Assembly (NCBI RefSeq): GCF_000340965.1
Contig: NZ_ANAY01000024.1
Coordinates: forward strand, 24,053-88,052
Reading direction: 5' to 3'
DNA: 64,000 nucleotides
From: Nocardiopsis kunsanensis DSM 44524
GTDB lineage: Bacteria; Actinomycetota; Actinomycetes; Streptosporangiales; Streptosporangiaceae
Shown here in pieces: positions 9,868-17,730 of the stretch (its first letter is position 1; each line of letters opens with the position of its first letter). Below the pieces are notes generated by a model that saw nothing but the letters and a program-made list of their open reading frames with translations, was not told where the DNA came from and did no database searches. The position numbers were made by a program, and so were the translations under genes.

Positions 9868-12645
9868 ATGACCGAGAACCCCGCACAGGAGCGGAGCTGG
9901 TCCCGGGCCGAGGGCCGGTGGACCAGTACGGACGTGTTCATGCTCAGGGCGGGCGGCCTGCCGTGGTCGGCAGTCGAACCGCTCGCATCCGAGGCCATGG
10001 CCGACTGGGCCGCCTCGGTCCTGGAGCTCGAGGACCGGCTGAGCACACAGGCACAGGAGATCAGCGACCTGATCGGCCCCCTGGTGACCGAGCACGAACA
10101 CGCCACACGCCAGAAACTGCTCTCGCTCCGCCGGGACGTGTTCAATCTCAGAGCACCCAAGGGGCGGACCCGCACCGCCGAAGCCCTGGCCGCGCTGCCG
10201 GACGGGATCTCCGCCACGGTCTCCGAGTGGATCTCCCTGCGGGAAGAGCTCTCCGAGAAGAAGGCGGAGGGCCAGGACCTGCTCGCGGGGGAGACCGAAC
10301 GCCAACGCGACCACCTCCGGACGCTCGCACGGGACCCCAGGCTCCGGGACGGCCTTCTGCTGGCCTCGCCCTCCTTGGAACGCCACCTGCCGACCTACCT
10401 CGACGCCGGGCACGGCCGCCTGTCCAAACGGGCCCGGAAGATCGAACGCTCGTTGGTGGAGTACGTCCTGCGCACCGCGTGCAAGACGAGCCCCTTCAGC
10501 ACCCTGACCACGGTCGCGGTGGGCTCTTTCGCCCAGGGCGTCGGTGACGCTTTCAGCTCCGATCCCCGGGGAGTGGACGGCCACAGTCACGTCAGGATCA
10601 ACGTGGCCGCGCTCGGTCGGGTCGCCGACGCCGTGACCGAGGACTGGGAGCGGCTGACCGACCTCCCGGTGATCCTGTCCTCGGGGCACAGTCTCGACCA
10701 CGAGAGAGTGCGCTACGTCCGTCGGACCAAACTCGGCGGGGAGAACAGCGAACCGGGTGCCTTCGACTCGCTGCGCGAGGAACTCTTCTTCCTCTCCCAC
10801 AGCGGGCTGCTCGACGAGGTCATGGAAGTACTGGACAAAGAACCGGGCATCCGCCTCGGAGAGCTCCTGGAGCGCCTCTACGGCTCCGCCGGGAGAGAGC
10901 CCGAACAGGTGCGTGCCTACGTGGAGGCACTGATCCGGCTGAGCCTGGTCCGGTTGCCGAGCTTGGACGTGGACATCCACAGCGGGGACCCGCTCCGTAC
11001 CTTCCGTGACGGTCTGGCCGACCTCCGACGCCCGTGGGCCGACGCGGTCGTCACCGAACTGGACCACAGCGCCGGCCTGGTGGAGGCCTACGCGGGAGCG
11101 GACACCGATGGGCGCCGAGAACTGCGGGACGGCGTGCGGGACTCGTTCGCGCGGGTCTCGGAATCGTTGGGGACCGACCCGGCGGCGATGCCTCAGGGAC
11201 TCCTCTACGAGGACGTCTCCCTGCCCGGACTCGACCTGCGCGCCGACAAGGAGATCTGGGACGGGAGCCTCCTGGCCGACCTGCAACGCTTGTCGGACAT
11301 CCTGCCGTTGTTCGACATGCTGCTGCCGCACAGGCTCGTCCTCCTGGGCTTCTTCCGGGCCCGCTACGGCGAGGACGGGGTGTGCGACGACATCCTCACG
11401 TTCGTCCACGAGTTCCACCGCGACATCTACGACCAGTACCTCCAGTCCAGCTCCCGCAGGCAGGACTTCGACGAGGACGGTGAGTACGTTCCTCTGGACA
11501 ACTGGTTGCGCATGCCGGAGGTCGACGCCCTCAACGACGCCCGCAAGGAGCTCATCGGCCGAATGCGCCGGGCCTACGCCGACCTGCCCGATCCCGACAC
11601 CGAACTCGTCCTCGACGACGACTTCATGGACGGGGTGGCGGAGCGGCTCCCCGCCCCCGTCCACCAACTCGACTCCCGCAGTTTCTTCCTCCAGGCCTCC
11701 GAGCAGGACGGGCGGCTCACCGGGGTGGTCAACCGTTCCTACAGCGGCCTGACCCTGCTCTACTCACGGTTCCTCCACTGCTTCGAGCAGACACGTGACC
11801 CGGCCCTCGCCGACGAGCTGCGGCACACACTGCAACGGGTCTGCCCGGAGGGAACGGTCTTCGCCGAACTCACCGGCGGTTACGACACCACCAACCTCAA
11901 CCTGCACCCTCCGGTCACCGAGTACGAGATCGTGTGCCCCGGCGAGTCCAGTTCCCGTCCGCCCGAGGAGTGCGTCCGGGTCGAAGAGCTCCAGATCAGG
12001 TATCGGGCCGAACAAGGGCTGCACCTGTACTGCCCGCGGATCGACCGGGTGGTGATCCCCGTCTACCTGGGATTCCTGCTGCCGCTCGCGCTGCCGGAGG
12101 TGCAACGGGCCCTGCTCCTGTTCTCCCCCACGTCGATGGCGCCCCTGGACCTGTGGCAGGGCACCGACAGGCCGCTCGGCGACGCCCCGATCGGCGGCCA
12201 CCCCCGTGTGCGCTACGGCGACCTGGTCCTGACCCGCCACACCTGGAAGACCGCGCCCGACCGCCTGCCCCGCCGGCAGCCGGATCAGAGCGACGCCGAG
12301 TGGTTCCTCTCCTGGCAGCGGTGGCGCTCCGAGCATCGGCTCCCGCGCAGGGTGTTCGCGGCCGTGGACACGGGCGGGGCGCCGGAAGGGGGCGAGGCCG
12401 ACGAGGGGCCCACGCACCCGTCCAAACCGCAGTACGTGGACTTCGACAGTTTCTTCTCCCTGCAGCTGCTGGACCACATGGTCGCCAAGGCGAAACGGCG
12501 CGTGGTGATGACGGAGATGCTCCCCGGCCCCGACGACCTGTGGCTGCAGGGGGACGAGGGCGCCCACGTGGCCGAACAGACGGTGGAGATCACCAGGACC
12601 CCCGTGACCGGGGCCGACGACGAGAACGGGAGGTACCGACGATGA
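9868..12645 (+). CDS. LanB-type dehydratase, tRNA-dependent glutamylation subunit
   Basis: About 925 residues, the size of stand-alone glutamylation subunits in thiopeptide and goadsporin-type clusters. TACKTSPFSTLTTVAVG matches the conserved TSPFST motif of Lant_dehydr_N. Other conserved-looking stretches are LVEYVLRTACK, QVRAYVEALIRLSLV and HPRVRYGDLVLTRHTWK near the end. The family uses glutamyl-tRNA to glutamylate Ser or Thr side chains, which are then eliminated to Dha or Dhb. I choose ATG 9868, with GGTGGAG five bases upstream; ATGs at 9802 and 9838 overlap the dehydrogenase and lack a site. It overlaps the following elimination gene by four bases. Confidence 0.9.
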   Translation: MTENPAQERSWSRAEGRWTSTDVFMLRAGGLPWSAVEPLASEAMADWAASVLELEDRLSTQAQEISDLIGPLVTEHEHATRQKLLSLRRDVFNLRAPKGRTRTAEALAALPDGISATVSEWISLREELSEKKAEGQDLLAGETERQRDHLRTLARDPRLRDGLLLASPSLERHLPTYLDAGHGRLSKRARKIERSLVEYVLRTACKTSPFSTLTTVAVGSFAQGVGDAFSSDPRGVDGHSHVRINVAALGRVADAVTEDWERLTDLPVILSSGHSLDHERVRYVRRTKLGGENSEPGAFDSLREELFFLSHSGLLDEVMEVLDKEPGIRLGELLERLYGSAGREPEQVRAYVEALIRLSLVRLPSLDVDIHSGDPLRTFRDGLADLRRPWADAVVTELDHSAGLVEAYAGADTDGRRELRDGVRDSFARVSESLGTDPAAMPQGLLYEDVSLPGLDLRADKEIWDGSLLADLQRLSDILPLFDMLLPHRLVLLGFFRARYGEDGVCDDILTFVHEFHRDIYDQYLQSSSRRQDFDEDGEYVPLDNWLRMPEVDALNDARKELIGRMRRAYADLPDPDTELVLDDDFMDGVAERLPAPVHQLDSRSFFLQASEQDGRLTGVVNRSYSGLTLLYSRFLHCFEQTRDPALADELRHTLQRVCPEGTVFAELTGGYDTTNLNLHPPVTEYEIVCPGESSSRPPEECVRVEELQIRYRAEQGLHLYCPRIDRVVIPVYLGFLLPLALPEVQRALLLFSPTSMAPLDLWQGTDRPLGDAPIGGHPRVRYGDLVLTRHTWKTAPDRLPRRQPDQSDAEWFLSWQRWRSEHRLPRRVFAAVDTGGAPEGGEADEGPTHPSKPQYVDFDSFFSLQLLDHMVAKAKRRVVMTEMLPGPDDLWLQGDEGAHVAEQTVEITRTPVTGADDENGRYRR

Positions 12646-13721
12646 CCCGAGCCGACGGTAGCGGCGAGTGGATGGCGATGCACATCTTCTACGCCGCCGA
12701 TTCACGCCCCGTACTGACCGAGTGCCTGCGCCCCTTGGTTCACGACCTGCGGGAACGGAACCTGCTGGAGCGCTTCTTCTTCATCAACTACTGGCTGGAA
12801 GGCCAGCATGTCAGGTTCCGTGTCAAGCCCAGGACCCCGGAGCTGGCCGGGGAGGTCCGGGAACGTGTGGTGGAGGCCGTGACGGCCTACCTCAAGAGGC
12901 GGCCTGCGCTCTACGACTACGACTCCGAGTTCCTGCTCGAGATGTACGAGGACATGTTCCGCCTGGAGTACTCGGAGGAGGAACGGGTCGAGCGCTACGG
13001 CAGCGACGGGCCGATGCCCCTGCGGGAGAACAACACCTTCGCGTTCCTGCCCTACGAACCCGAGTACGCCAAGTACGGGGGACCGAAAGGGATCGAACTC
13101 GCCGAATGGCATTTCGAACACTCCAGTGACCTGGTGCTCAACATCCTCGCCCGCACCAACACCCACCTGCGTACCGTTCTGCTCGGTATTGCTTCCCAGC
13201 TCATGATGGTCATGGGAACGACCTTCATGCCGGACCGCGGCGATCTGGGTACCTTCTGGACCCGGTACCACGATTTCTGGCAGCACGCCTTCAAGCTCAC
13301 CGACCTGGCCACGGTCGAGAAGTACGAAGAGAACTTCGACCAGATGTCCGCACGCCTCTCCCAGCGTTTCCACGACATCGAAGCGGGTGTGCACGGCACC
13401 GACGGGACCCGGCTGAGCTCCTTCGCCCACGACTGGGCCGAGCACTGTGCCGAACTGCGTGCCCGTGTGGTCGACCTGAGCGCCAAGGGCGACCTGCTCT
13501 TTCCCGCCTGGGACCCGGAGCGGATGCGCCACTCCGACGGCGCCGGGGAGTTCGAACCGGTCACGGACCCGGACACCGCACTCCGGATCCTGCTGTCCCC
13601 CTACATGCACATGACCAACAACAGGCTGGGAGCGACCATCGTCGACGAGGCCTACCTGTCGTACCTGCTCGCCCGTGTGGTGGGCCGGCCCTCCTTCCCG
13701 CTCTCGGAACGGGCCTCATGA
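12642..13721 (+). CDS. LanB-type glutamate elimination subunit (SpaB_C / thiopep_ocin family)
   Basis: 359 residues. The N-terminal WMAMHIFYAADSRP and FFFINYWLEGQHVRFRVKP segments, and YEPEYAKYGGPKGIELAEWHF with the YGG turn, are typical of SpaB_C proteins. These remove glutamate from activated Ser/Thr to leave dehydro residues. Thiopeptide [4+2] pyridine synthases belong to the same superfamily but diverge strongly; because this is the only member here and sits beside the glutamylation subunit, elimination is the more likely role. ATG 12642 has GGGAGG eight bases upstream and overlaps the preceding stop. Its own stop overlaps the next start, so five consecutive genes are tightly packed. Confidence 0.88.
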   Translation: MTRADGSGEWMAMHIFYAADSRPVLTECLRPLVHDLRERNLLERFFFINYWLEGQHVRFRVKPRTPELAGEVRERVVEAVTAYLKRRPALYDYDSEFLLEMYEDMFRLEYSEEERVERYGSDGPMPLRENNTFAFLPYEPEYAKYGGPKGIELAEWHFEHSSDLVLNILARTNTHLRTVLLGIASQLMMVMGTTFMPDRGDLGTFWTRYHDFWQHAFKLTDLATVEKYEENFDQMSARLSQRFHDIEAGVHGTDGTRLSSFAHDWAEHCAELRARVVDLSAKGDLLFPAWDPERMRHSDGAGEFEPVTDPDTALRILLSPYMHMTNNRLGATIVDEAYLSYLLARVVGRPSFPLSERAS

Positions 13722-14962
13722 TCGCGGGGAACGACCCGGCCGACGCCCGCCCCCGGATCCGTGAGGACATCGTCGTCGGGCCTGCCCTGATCAGGGGCAG
13801 CCGACCGATCCACGTGATCAAGGATCCGGTGTCGGAACGGATGATGACGGTCGGGGCCCGGGAACACTTCATCATCTCCCGCCTCGACGGGCACCACAGT
13901 CTCGCCGACATCACCGCCGAGTACGGGGCCGAGTTCGGCCGGCGTCTCGACGAGCGGGCCTGGGGCGGGGTCATGTCGACGTTGGCCGGTCGTTCCCTCC
14001 TGGAGGGGAGTCCCCCTCCGAAAGCCGCTGAACCGGACGCCGGCAGCGGTCCCACGCTCCTCAACGCACGGATCGAGCTCCTGCGTCCGGGACCGTGGCT
14101 GGAACACACCGCCGCACGGGTGGCATGGGCCTTCTCCCCGGCGTTCGTACTCATCGCGATGGCCGCAGCGATGGTGGCCTGCGCCACGGTGGCCCTGAAC
14201 CTGGGCCCGCTCTTCGGGACCGCGACCCAGGTCTGGTCCGACCCCTGGACCGGGGCCCTCGCGCTCGTCGTCCTCTGGGGCGTGGTGGCCCTGCACGAAC
14301 TCGGCCACGGCCTGGCCGCCGTGCGGTTCGGTGCACGGGTGCGCGACTTCGGCATCGCCTGGCGGTTCCCCCTGATCGCACCGTACTGCGCGGTCGAAGA
14401 GGTCCAGGTCCTGCCGTCCCGGGACCGGGTGCGTATCGCCTTCGCCGGGGTCTTCGTCAGTCTCCTCGTGCTGCCGGTGGCTCTGCTGCTCTGGCTCCTG
14501 GCCCCGGAGGGGAGCGGCCTGTACACGTTCGCGTCGGTGCTCCTGCTGTTCGGCACCTTCGCGGCCCTGATCAACTTCGTGCCGTTCCTCAAGCTGGACG
14601 GCTACTCCATGCTCAACCACGCCCTCGGCACGGAGAACCTCGCGCGGGACGCCCGCAGCCATGTGCTCGGACGACTGCGTGCACGGTTCGGCGGAGCTGA
14701 GCAACCCCCCAGTCCCCCACGGCCGATCGGGTTCGCTTACGTGACCTATGCGACCTCGTCGGTGCTCTTCCACACGGCCCTCACAGCTGTTCTCGCGGCC
14801 TGGTGGTTCACCTTTCTGGACCACCTCATCGGCCCGTGGACTGCTGCAGGGCTCCTCGCTGCGACGGCCGTCGCGATCATCGCCGTCTACCGGACCAGAG
14901 CGGTCCGCCGACGCGCCGCCAGCGACACACGACACCGGTCGACAGGCAAGGAAGGAACATGA
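13718..14962 (+). CDS. PqqD-like domain fused to M50 (site-2) membrane metalloprotease
   Basis: 414 residues. Residues about 30-105 look like a PqqD/RRE fold (FIISRLDGHHSLADITAEYG), the kind that binds RiPP leader peptides. The rest is polytopic. HELGH at about residue 194 is the zinc HExxH motif of M50 proteases; NFVPFLKLDGYSML supplies the NxxP...LDG third-ligand motif. About six membrane helices follow. Such proteins occur beside ABC exporters in RiPP clusters and are proposed to process or handle peptide at the membrane. Leader removal by this protein is inference. The ATG overlaps the elimination gene stop by four bases, and its stop overlaps the ABC ATPase start. Confidence 0.85.
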   Translation: MIAGNDPADARPRIREDIVVGPALIRGSRPIHVIKDPVSERMMTVGAREHFIISRLDGHHSLADITAEYGAEFGRRLDERAWGGVMSTLAGRSLLEGSPPPKAAEPDAGSGPTLLNARIELLRPGPWLEHTAARVAWAFSPAFVLIAMAAAMVACATVALNLGPLFGTATQVWSDPWTGALALVVLWGVVALHELGHGLAAVRFGARVRDFGIAWRFPLIAPYCAVEEVQVLPSRDRVRIAFAGVFVSLLVLPVALLLWLLAPEGSGLYTFASVLLLFGTFAALINFVPFLKLDGYSMLNHALGTENLARDARSHVLGRLRARFGGAEQPPSPPRPIGFAYVTYATSSVLFHTALTAVLAAWWFTFLDHLIGPWTAAGLLAATAVAIIAVYRTRAVRRRAASDTRHRSTGKEGT

Positions 14963-15879
14963 ACAGAGAAGACGACGGTGTGAACGCCGTGGTTGTGGAG
15001 GCCCTGACCAAGGCCTACGGAGGAAAGACCGTGGTCGACGGGGTATCGCTCACCGTTCGTGAGGGTGAGTTCTTCGGTCTCCTCGGCCCCAACGGCGCGG
15101 GCAAGACCACGACGATGGAGATGATGGAGGGGCTGCGCAAGGCCGACAGCGGTTCGGTGAGCCTCCTCGGCTCCTCGCCCCAGCCCCGCAACACCGCGCT
15201 ACTGCCGAGGATCGGGGTCCAACTCCAGGCTTCGGCCTTCTTCGAGCGCCTCACGGCACACGAACAGCTGGTCACTTTCGCGGCCCTCTACGGTGCGTCC
15301 ACGGACCGTGTCGACGACACCCTGGAACTGGTGGGGCTCACCGAGCACTCCCATGTCCGGGAGGACAAGCTCTCCGGCGGCCAACGCCAACGGTTGTCGA
15401 TCGCCTGTGCACTGGTCCACGACCCCGAGCTCCTCTTCCTGGACGAGCCGACCGCCTCCCTGGACCCGCAAGCGCGCCGCAATCTGTGGGACGTGCTGCG
15501 CGGGATCAAGGAGCGAGGCAAGACGATCGTCTACACCACGCACTACATCGAGGAGGCGGAGCGTCTGTGCGACCGGATCGCCATCCTCGACCACGGCCGT
15601 GTGGTCGCGATGGACACGCCCGGTGCTCTGGTCGGTGGCCTGGGCACCGCCATGAGCATGGAGCTCCCCGAAGGTGTCCTCGGCGTCGACGAGCTCCTCT
15701 CCCTCCCGGGCGTGGACGACGTGCGAACGGAGGGGGACCGGATCCGCATCACCGCATCCGACAGCAATGCCGTCATGCGTGCCCTCACCGATCGCGGTGC
15801 GGCGGGCCGGCTCCGGACCCGTGACGCCTCGTTGGAGGACGTCTTTCTCGAACTCACCGGAAGGGAGTACCGGTCGTGA
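14959..15879 (+). CDS. ABC exporter ATPase of the RiPP cluster
   Basis: 306 residues of the drug/antibiotic-export ABC family. Visible are Walker A GPNGAGKTT, signature [10 protein letters not shown], Walker B LLFLDEPT and the H-loop YTTHYIEEAERLCD. A C-terminal extension of about 70 residues is typical of DrrA/CcmA-like ATPases paired with ABC-2 permeases. ATG 14959, with GAAGGA just upstream, overlaps the peptidase stop. The stop overlaps the permease GTG by four bases. It probably powers export of the mature peptide and may also give self-resistance; no separate immunity gene is evident. Confidence 0.93.
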   Translation: MNREDDGVNAVVVEALTKAYGGKTVVDGVSLTVREGEFFGLLGPNGAGKTTTMEMMEGLRKADSGSVSLLGSSPQPRNTALLPRIGVQLQASAFFERLTAHEQLVTFAALYGASTDRVDDTLELVGLTEHSHVREDKLSGGQRQRLSIACALVHDPELLFLDEPTASLDPQARRNLWDVLRGIKERGKTIVYTTHYIEEAERLCDRIAILDHGRVVAMDTPGALVGGLGTAMSMELPEGVLGVDELLSLPGVDDVRTEGDRIRITASDSNAVMRALTDRGAAGRLRTRDASLEDVFLELTGREYRS

Positions 15880-16628
15880 TCGCCTTTCAGCAGATGTCCG
15901 TTGCGGTCGGCAAGGGTTTCGTCCGCGACCGGGCCGCCCTGTTCTTCTCGTTCCTGCTGCCGCTGTTCTTCCTGGTCCTCTTCGCGATCCTCTTCGGGGC
16001 CATGGAAGGGTCGGAGAACACCCTCGAGCCCATCCAGTACATCGCGCCGGGGATCCTCTCGTTCGGTATCGCGATGTCGGCGGTGACCGCGTCCGCGCTC
16101 ACCCTGGTCACCTGGCGCCAGAACGGCTTGCTGCGCAGGCTCCGACTGACCCCGGTGAACCCGTTCACCATCCTGACCTCGCGTTTTGCCGTGACCGTGG
16201 TGGTAGCGGTGCTGCAAGCGGCACTGTTCCTCGGGGTGGCTTTCCTCCCGTTCTTCGGATTGCGCCTGGAGAGCACCTGGTGGATGGCGATCCCGCTCTT
16301 CCTCATCGGGGTGCTCTCGTTCTTCTCGCTCGGGATCCTCATCGGGTCCCTCTTCAGGACGGAGCAGTCGGCCTCGGCCGCTGCCAACCTGATCGTGCTT
16401 CCGCTGGGCTTCCTCTCGGGCACCTTCTTCCCCTTGGACTTCGCGCCCTCCTGGATGGACACGGTCTCCCTGGCCAGCCCTCTGCGGCACATGAACGACG
16501 GAATGCTGGCGCTCCTGGTCCGCGGAGAAGGGCCGGAGGCGCTGTTGGTGCCCTGCGGTGTGCTTCTCCTGTTCACCCTGGTCACCACCGGTCTGGCGGG
16601 TTACTTCATCACACGCGGGGAGCAGTGA
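15876..16628 (+). CDS. ABC-2 type permease of the RiPP cluster
   Basis: 250 residues with about six membrane helices. RDRAALFFSFLLPLFFLVLF near the start and RRLRLTPVNP in the first loop are standard for ABC-2 drug-export permeases. SLASPLRHMNDGML is the conserved stretch before the last helix. It starts at GTG 15876 inside the ATPase stop. It forms the membrane half of the exporter with the preceding ATPase; export of the cluster product is the likely job. It is the last large gene before the precursor array. Confidence 0.92.
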   Translation: MIAFQQMSVAVGKGFVRDRAALFFSFLLPLFFLVLFAILFGAMEGSENTLEPIQYIAPGILSFGIAMSAVTASALTLVTWRQNGLLRRLRLTPVNPFTILTSRFAVTVVVAVLQAALFLGVAFLPFFGLRLESTWWMAIPLFLIGVLSFFSLGILIGSLFRTEQSASAAANLIVLPLGFLSGTFFPLDFAPSWMDTVSLASPLRHMNDGMLALLVRGEGPEALLVPCGVLLLFTLVTTGLAGYFITRGEQ

Positions 16629-16775
16629 GGCGGGGAGCGCCGGTACGGGCAAGAGCGCTGCCATGAGTCTGCAAGCAGCGGACGGAACCATGGTTGCTCG
16701 GGCGCGCGACCCCTCCTCCTCGCGGGGCGGGGACGCGTACCCGGTCCATGTGACGACCGTCGAAAGGAAGCACTG

Positions 16776-16970
16776 ATGCGCAGAGGAACCGGACCGGACG
16801 CGCTGTCCGGGCTCCAGGGTGAGCTGGAGCTCCTGGAGTCGGAGACCTTCGAGGTCCTCGACCTGGTCGAGGCCCGCGAGGAGATGCTCGGCAGCACCAC
16901 CTCCACCACCAGCTGCACCTCCAGCTGCTCCAGCAGCAGCTGCTCCAGCACCAGCTGCTCCGGCGGCTGA
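16776..16970 (+). CDS. RiPP precursor peptide 1 (Ser/Thr/Cys core)
   Basis: 64 residues. The leader contains LELLESETFEVLDL and ends near EEMLGS. The core of about 25 residues is almost only Ser, Thr and Cys, in blocks such as TSCTSSCSSSSC, and ends SGG. AAGGAAG stands five bases before the ATG. The leader motif is shared with the three following genes, but this copy is the most divergent: it lacks the 'SPEEML' form and has an extended N-terminus. The core is a substrate for azole formation (Cys, Ser, Thr) and dehydration (Ser, Thr). The exact cleavage site is not known; it probably follows the EEMLG region. Confidence 0.88.
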   Translation: MRRGTGPDALSGLQGELELLESETFEVLDLVEAREEMLGSTTSTTSCTSSCSSSSCSSTSCSGG

Positions 16971-16989
16971 CGAGGAAGGACACGTCGCC

Positions 16990-17163
16990 TTGACGAACGG
17001 CAACCTCGACCTCCTGCACAACGAACTGGAGCAGCTCGAGTCGGAGACCTTCGAGGTCCTGGACTTCGCCGGCTCCCCGGAGGAGATGCTCGCCGGCACC
17101 ACCTCCACCAGCAGCACCAGTACGTGCAGCAGCTGCAGTAGTTGCACCAGCTGCGCGTCCTGA
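16990..17163 (+). CDS. RiPP precursor peptide 2 (TTG start)
   Basis: 57 residues from TTG 16990, with GAGGAAGGA at 16972-16980. No ATG or GTG is available between that site and the leader, so TTG is the best start. The leader is ELEQLESETFEVLDF followed by AGSPEEMLAG. The core consists of Thr, Ser and Cys, with CSSCSSCTSC and a final CAS. It is 19 bases after the precursor 1 stop. The weak start may lower its yield relative to the ATG-started copies. Confidence 0.85.
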   Translation: MTNGNLDLLHNELEQLESETFEVLDFAGSPEEMLAGTTSTSSTSTCSSCSSCTSCAS

Positions 17164-17198
17164 TACACGAACCCCATGACGAGTGAAGGAAGAGTGGC

Positions 17199-17372
17199 AT
17201 GAGTCAGCCCCTGTACGGTCTGCGGACCGAGCTGGAGCAGCTCGAGTCGGAGACCTTCGAGGTCCTGGACTTCGCTGACTCCCCGGAGGAGATGCTCGCC
17301 GGCACCACCTCCACCAGCAGCACCAGCTGCTGCTCGAGCTGCACCAGTTGCACCAGCTGCGCGTCCTTCTGA
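17199..17372 (+). CDS. RiPP precursor peptide 3
   Basis: 57 residues beginning MSQPLYGLRTELEQLE. The leader continues SETFEVLDF and ends SPEEMLAG. The core is about 22 residues with CCSSCTSCTSC and a C-terminal CASF, so it carries one aromatic residue at the end. GAAGGAAGAG lies upstream of the ATG at 17199. It is nearly identical to precursor 4 through the leader, at both DNA and protein level. Confidence 0.9.
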   Translation: MSQPLYGLRTELEQLESETFEVLDFADSPEEMLAGTTSTSSTSCCSSCTSCTSCASF

Positions 17373-17406
17373 GGCGCCTCCCCCGCACGAGTGAAAGAAG
17401 AGTGAC

Positions 17407-17586
17407 ATGAGTCAGCCCCTGTACGGTCTGCGCAACGAGCTGGAGCAGCTCGAGTCGGAGACCTTCGAGGTCCTGGACTTCGCCGAGTCCCCCGAGGAGA
17501 TGCTCTCCGGTACCACCTCCACCAGCAGCACCAGCTGCTGCTCGAGCTGCACCAGCTGCACCAGCACGGCCAGCAGCTGTGCCTAG
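17407..17586 (+). CDS. RiPP precursor peptide 4
   Basis: 59 residues. Leader MSQPLYGLRNELEQLE then SETFEVLDF and SPEEMLSG. The core shares TTSTSSTSCCSSCTSCTS with precursor 3, then departs to TASSCA. GAAAGAAGAG lies before the ATG at 17407. This is the last of four copies; a strong hairpin follows within 75 bases. Confidence 0.9.
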   Translation: MSQPLYGLRNELEQLESETFEVLDFAESPEEMLSGTTSTSSTSCCSSCTSCTSTASSCA

Positions 17587-17659
17587 CTGAAGCGGCCGCC
17601 GTCCCCGAGTGCCCCGAGGAACCCCCCCTCGGCCGCGGCAGGGGACGGTATGCCCACCG

Positions 17660-17690
17660 CCGCCGTACCGGGACCTTTCCGGTACGGCGG
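17660..17690 (+). terminator. Hairpin between precursor array and second YcaO gene
   Basis: A perfect 12-base inverted repeat (17660-17671 with 17679-17690) has a 7-base loop containing CTTT. There is no long T run. It could stop most transcripts after the precursor genes, or stabilise the precursor mRNA 3' end, giving more precursor than enzyme. It also argues against the ATG at 17650 as the start of the next gene. Confidence 0.6.
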
Positions 17691-17730
17691 TCCTGACGAC
17701 GTGAAGGAGACCGGAAGACAGGTGTACGAC

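Larger units (their letters stand above)
16776..17586 (+). repeat. Tandem array of four paralogous precursor genes
   Basis: The unit repeats about every 210 bases. The DNA encoding LEQLESETFEVLDF is almost the same in copies 2-4, and the intergenic sequences before copies 3 and 4 are also alike (GTGAAGGAAGAGTG and GTGAAAGAAGAGTG). This points to recent tandem duplication with divergence concentrated at the C-terminal cores. Confidence 0.85.

Noticed and set aside
16663..16776. A 37-codon ORF just before precursor 1
   Set aside because: It has no clear ribosome site and its peptide has no likeness to the precursor leaders; its stop only overlaps the precursor ATG by chance.
17650..17730. ATG at 17650 as start of the second YcaO
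   Set aside because: The perfect hairpin at 17660-17690 would lie inside the coding region, and the extra residues do not resemble the other YcaO N-terminus.
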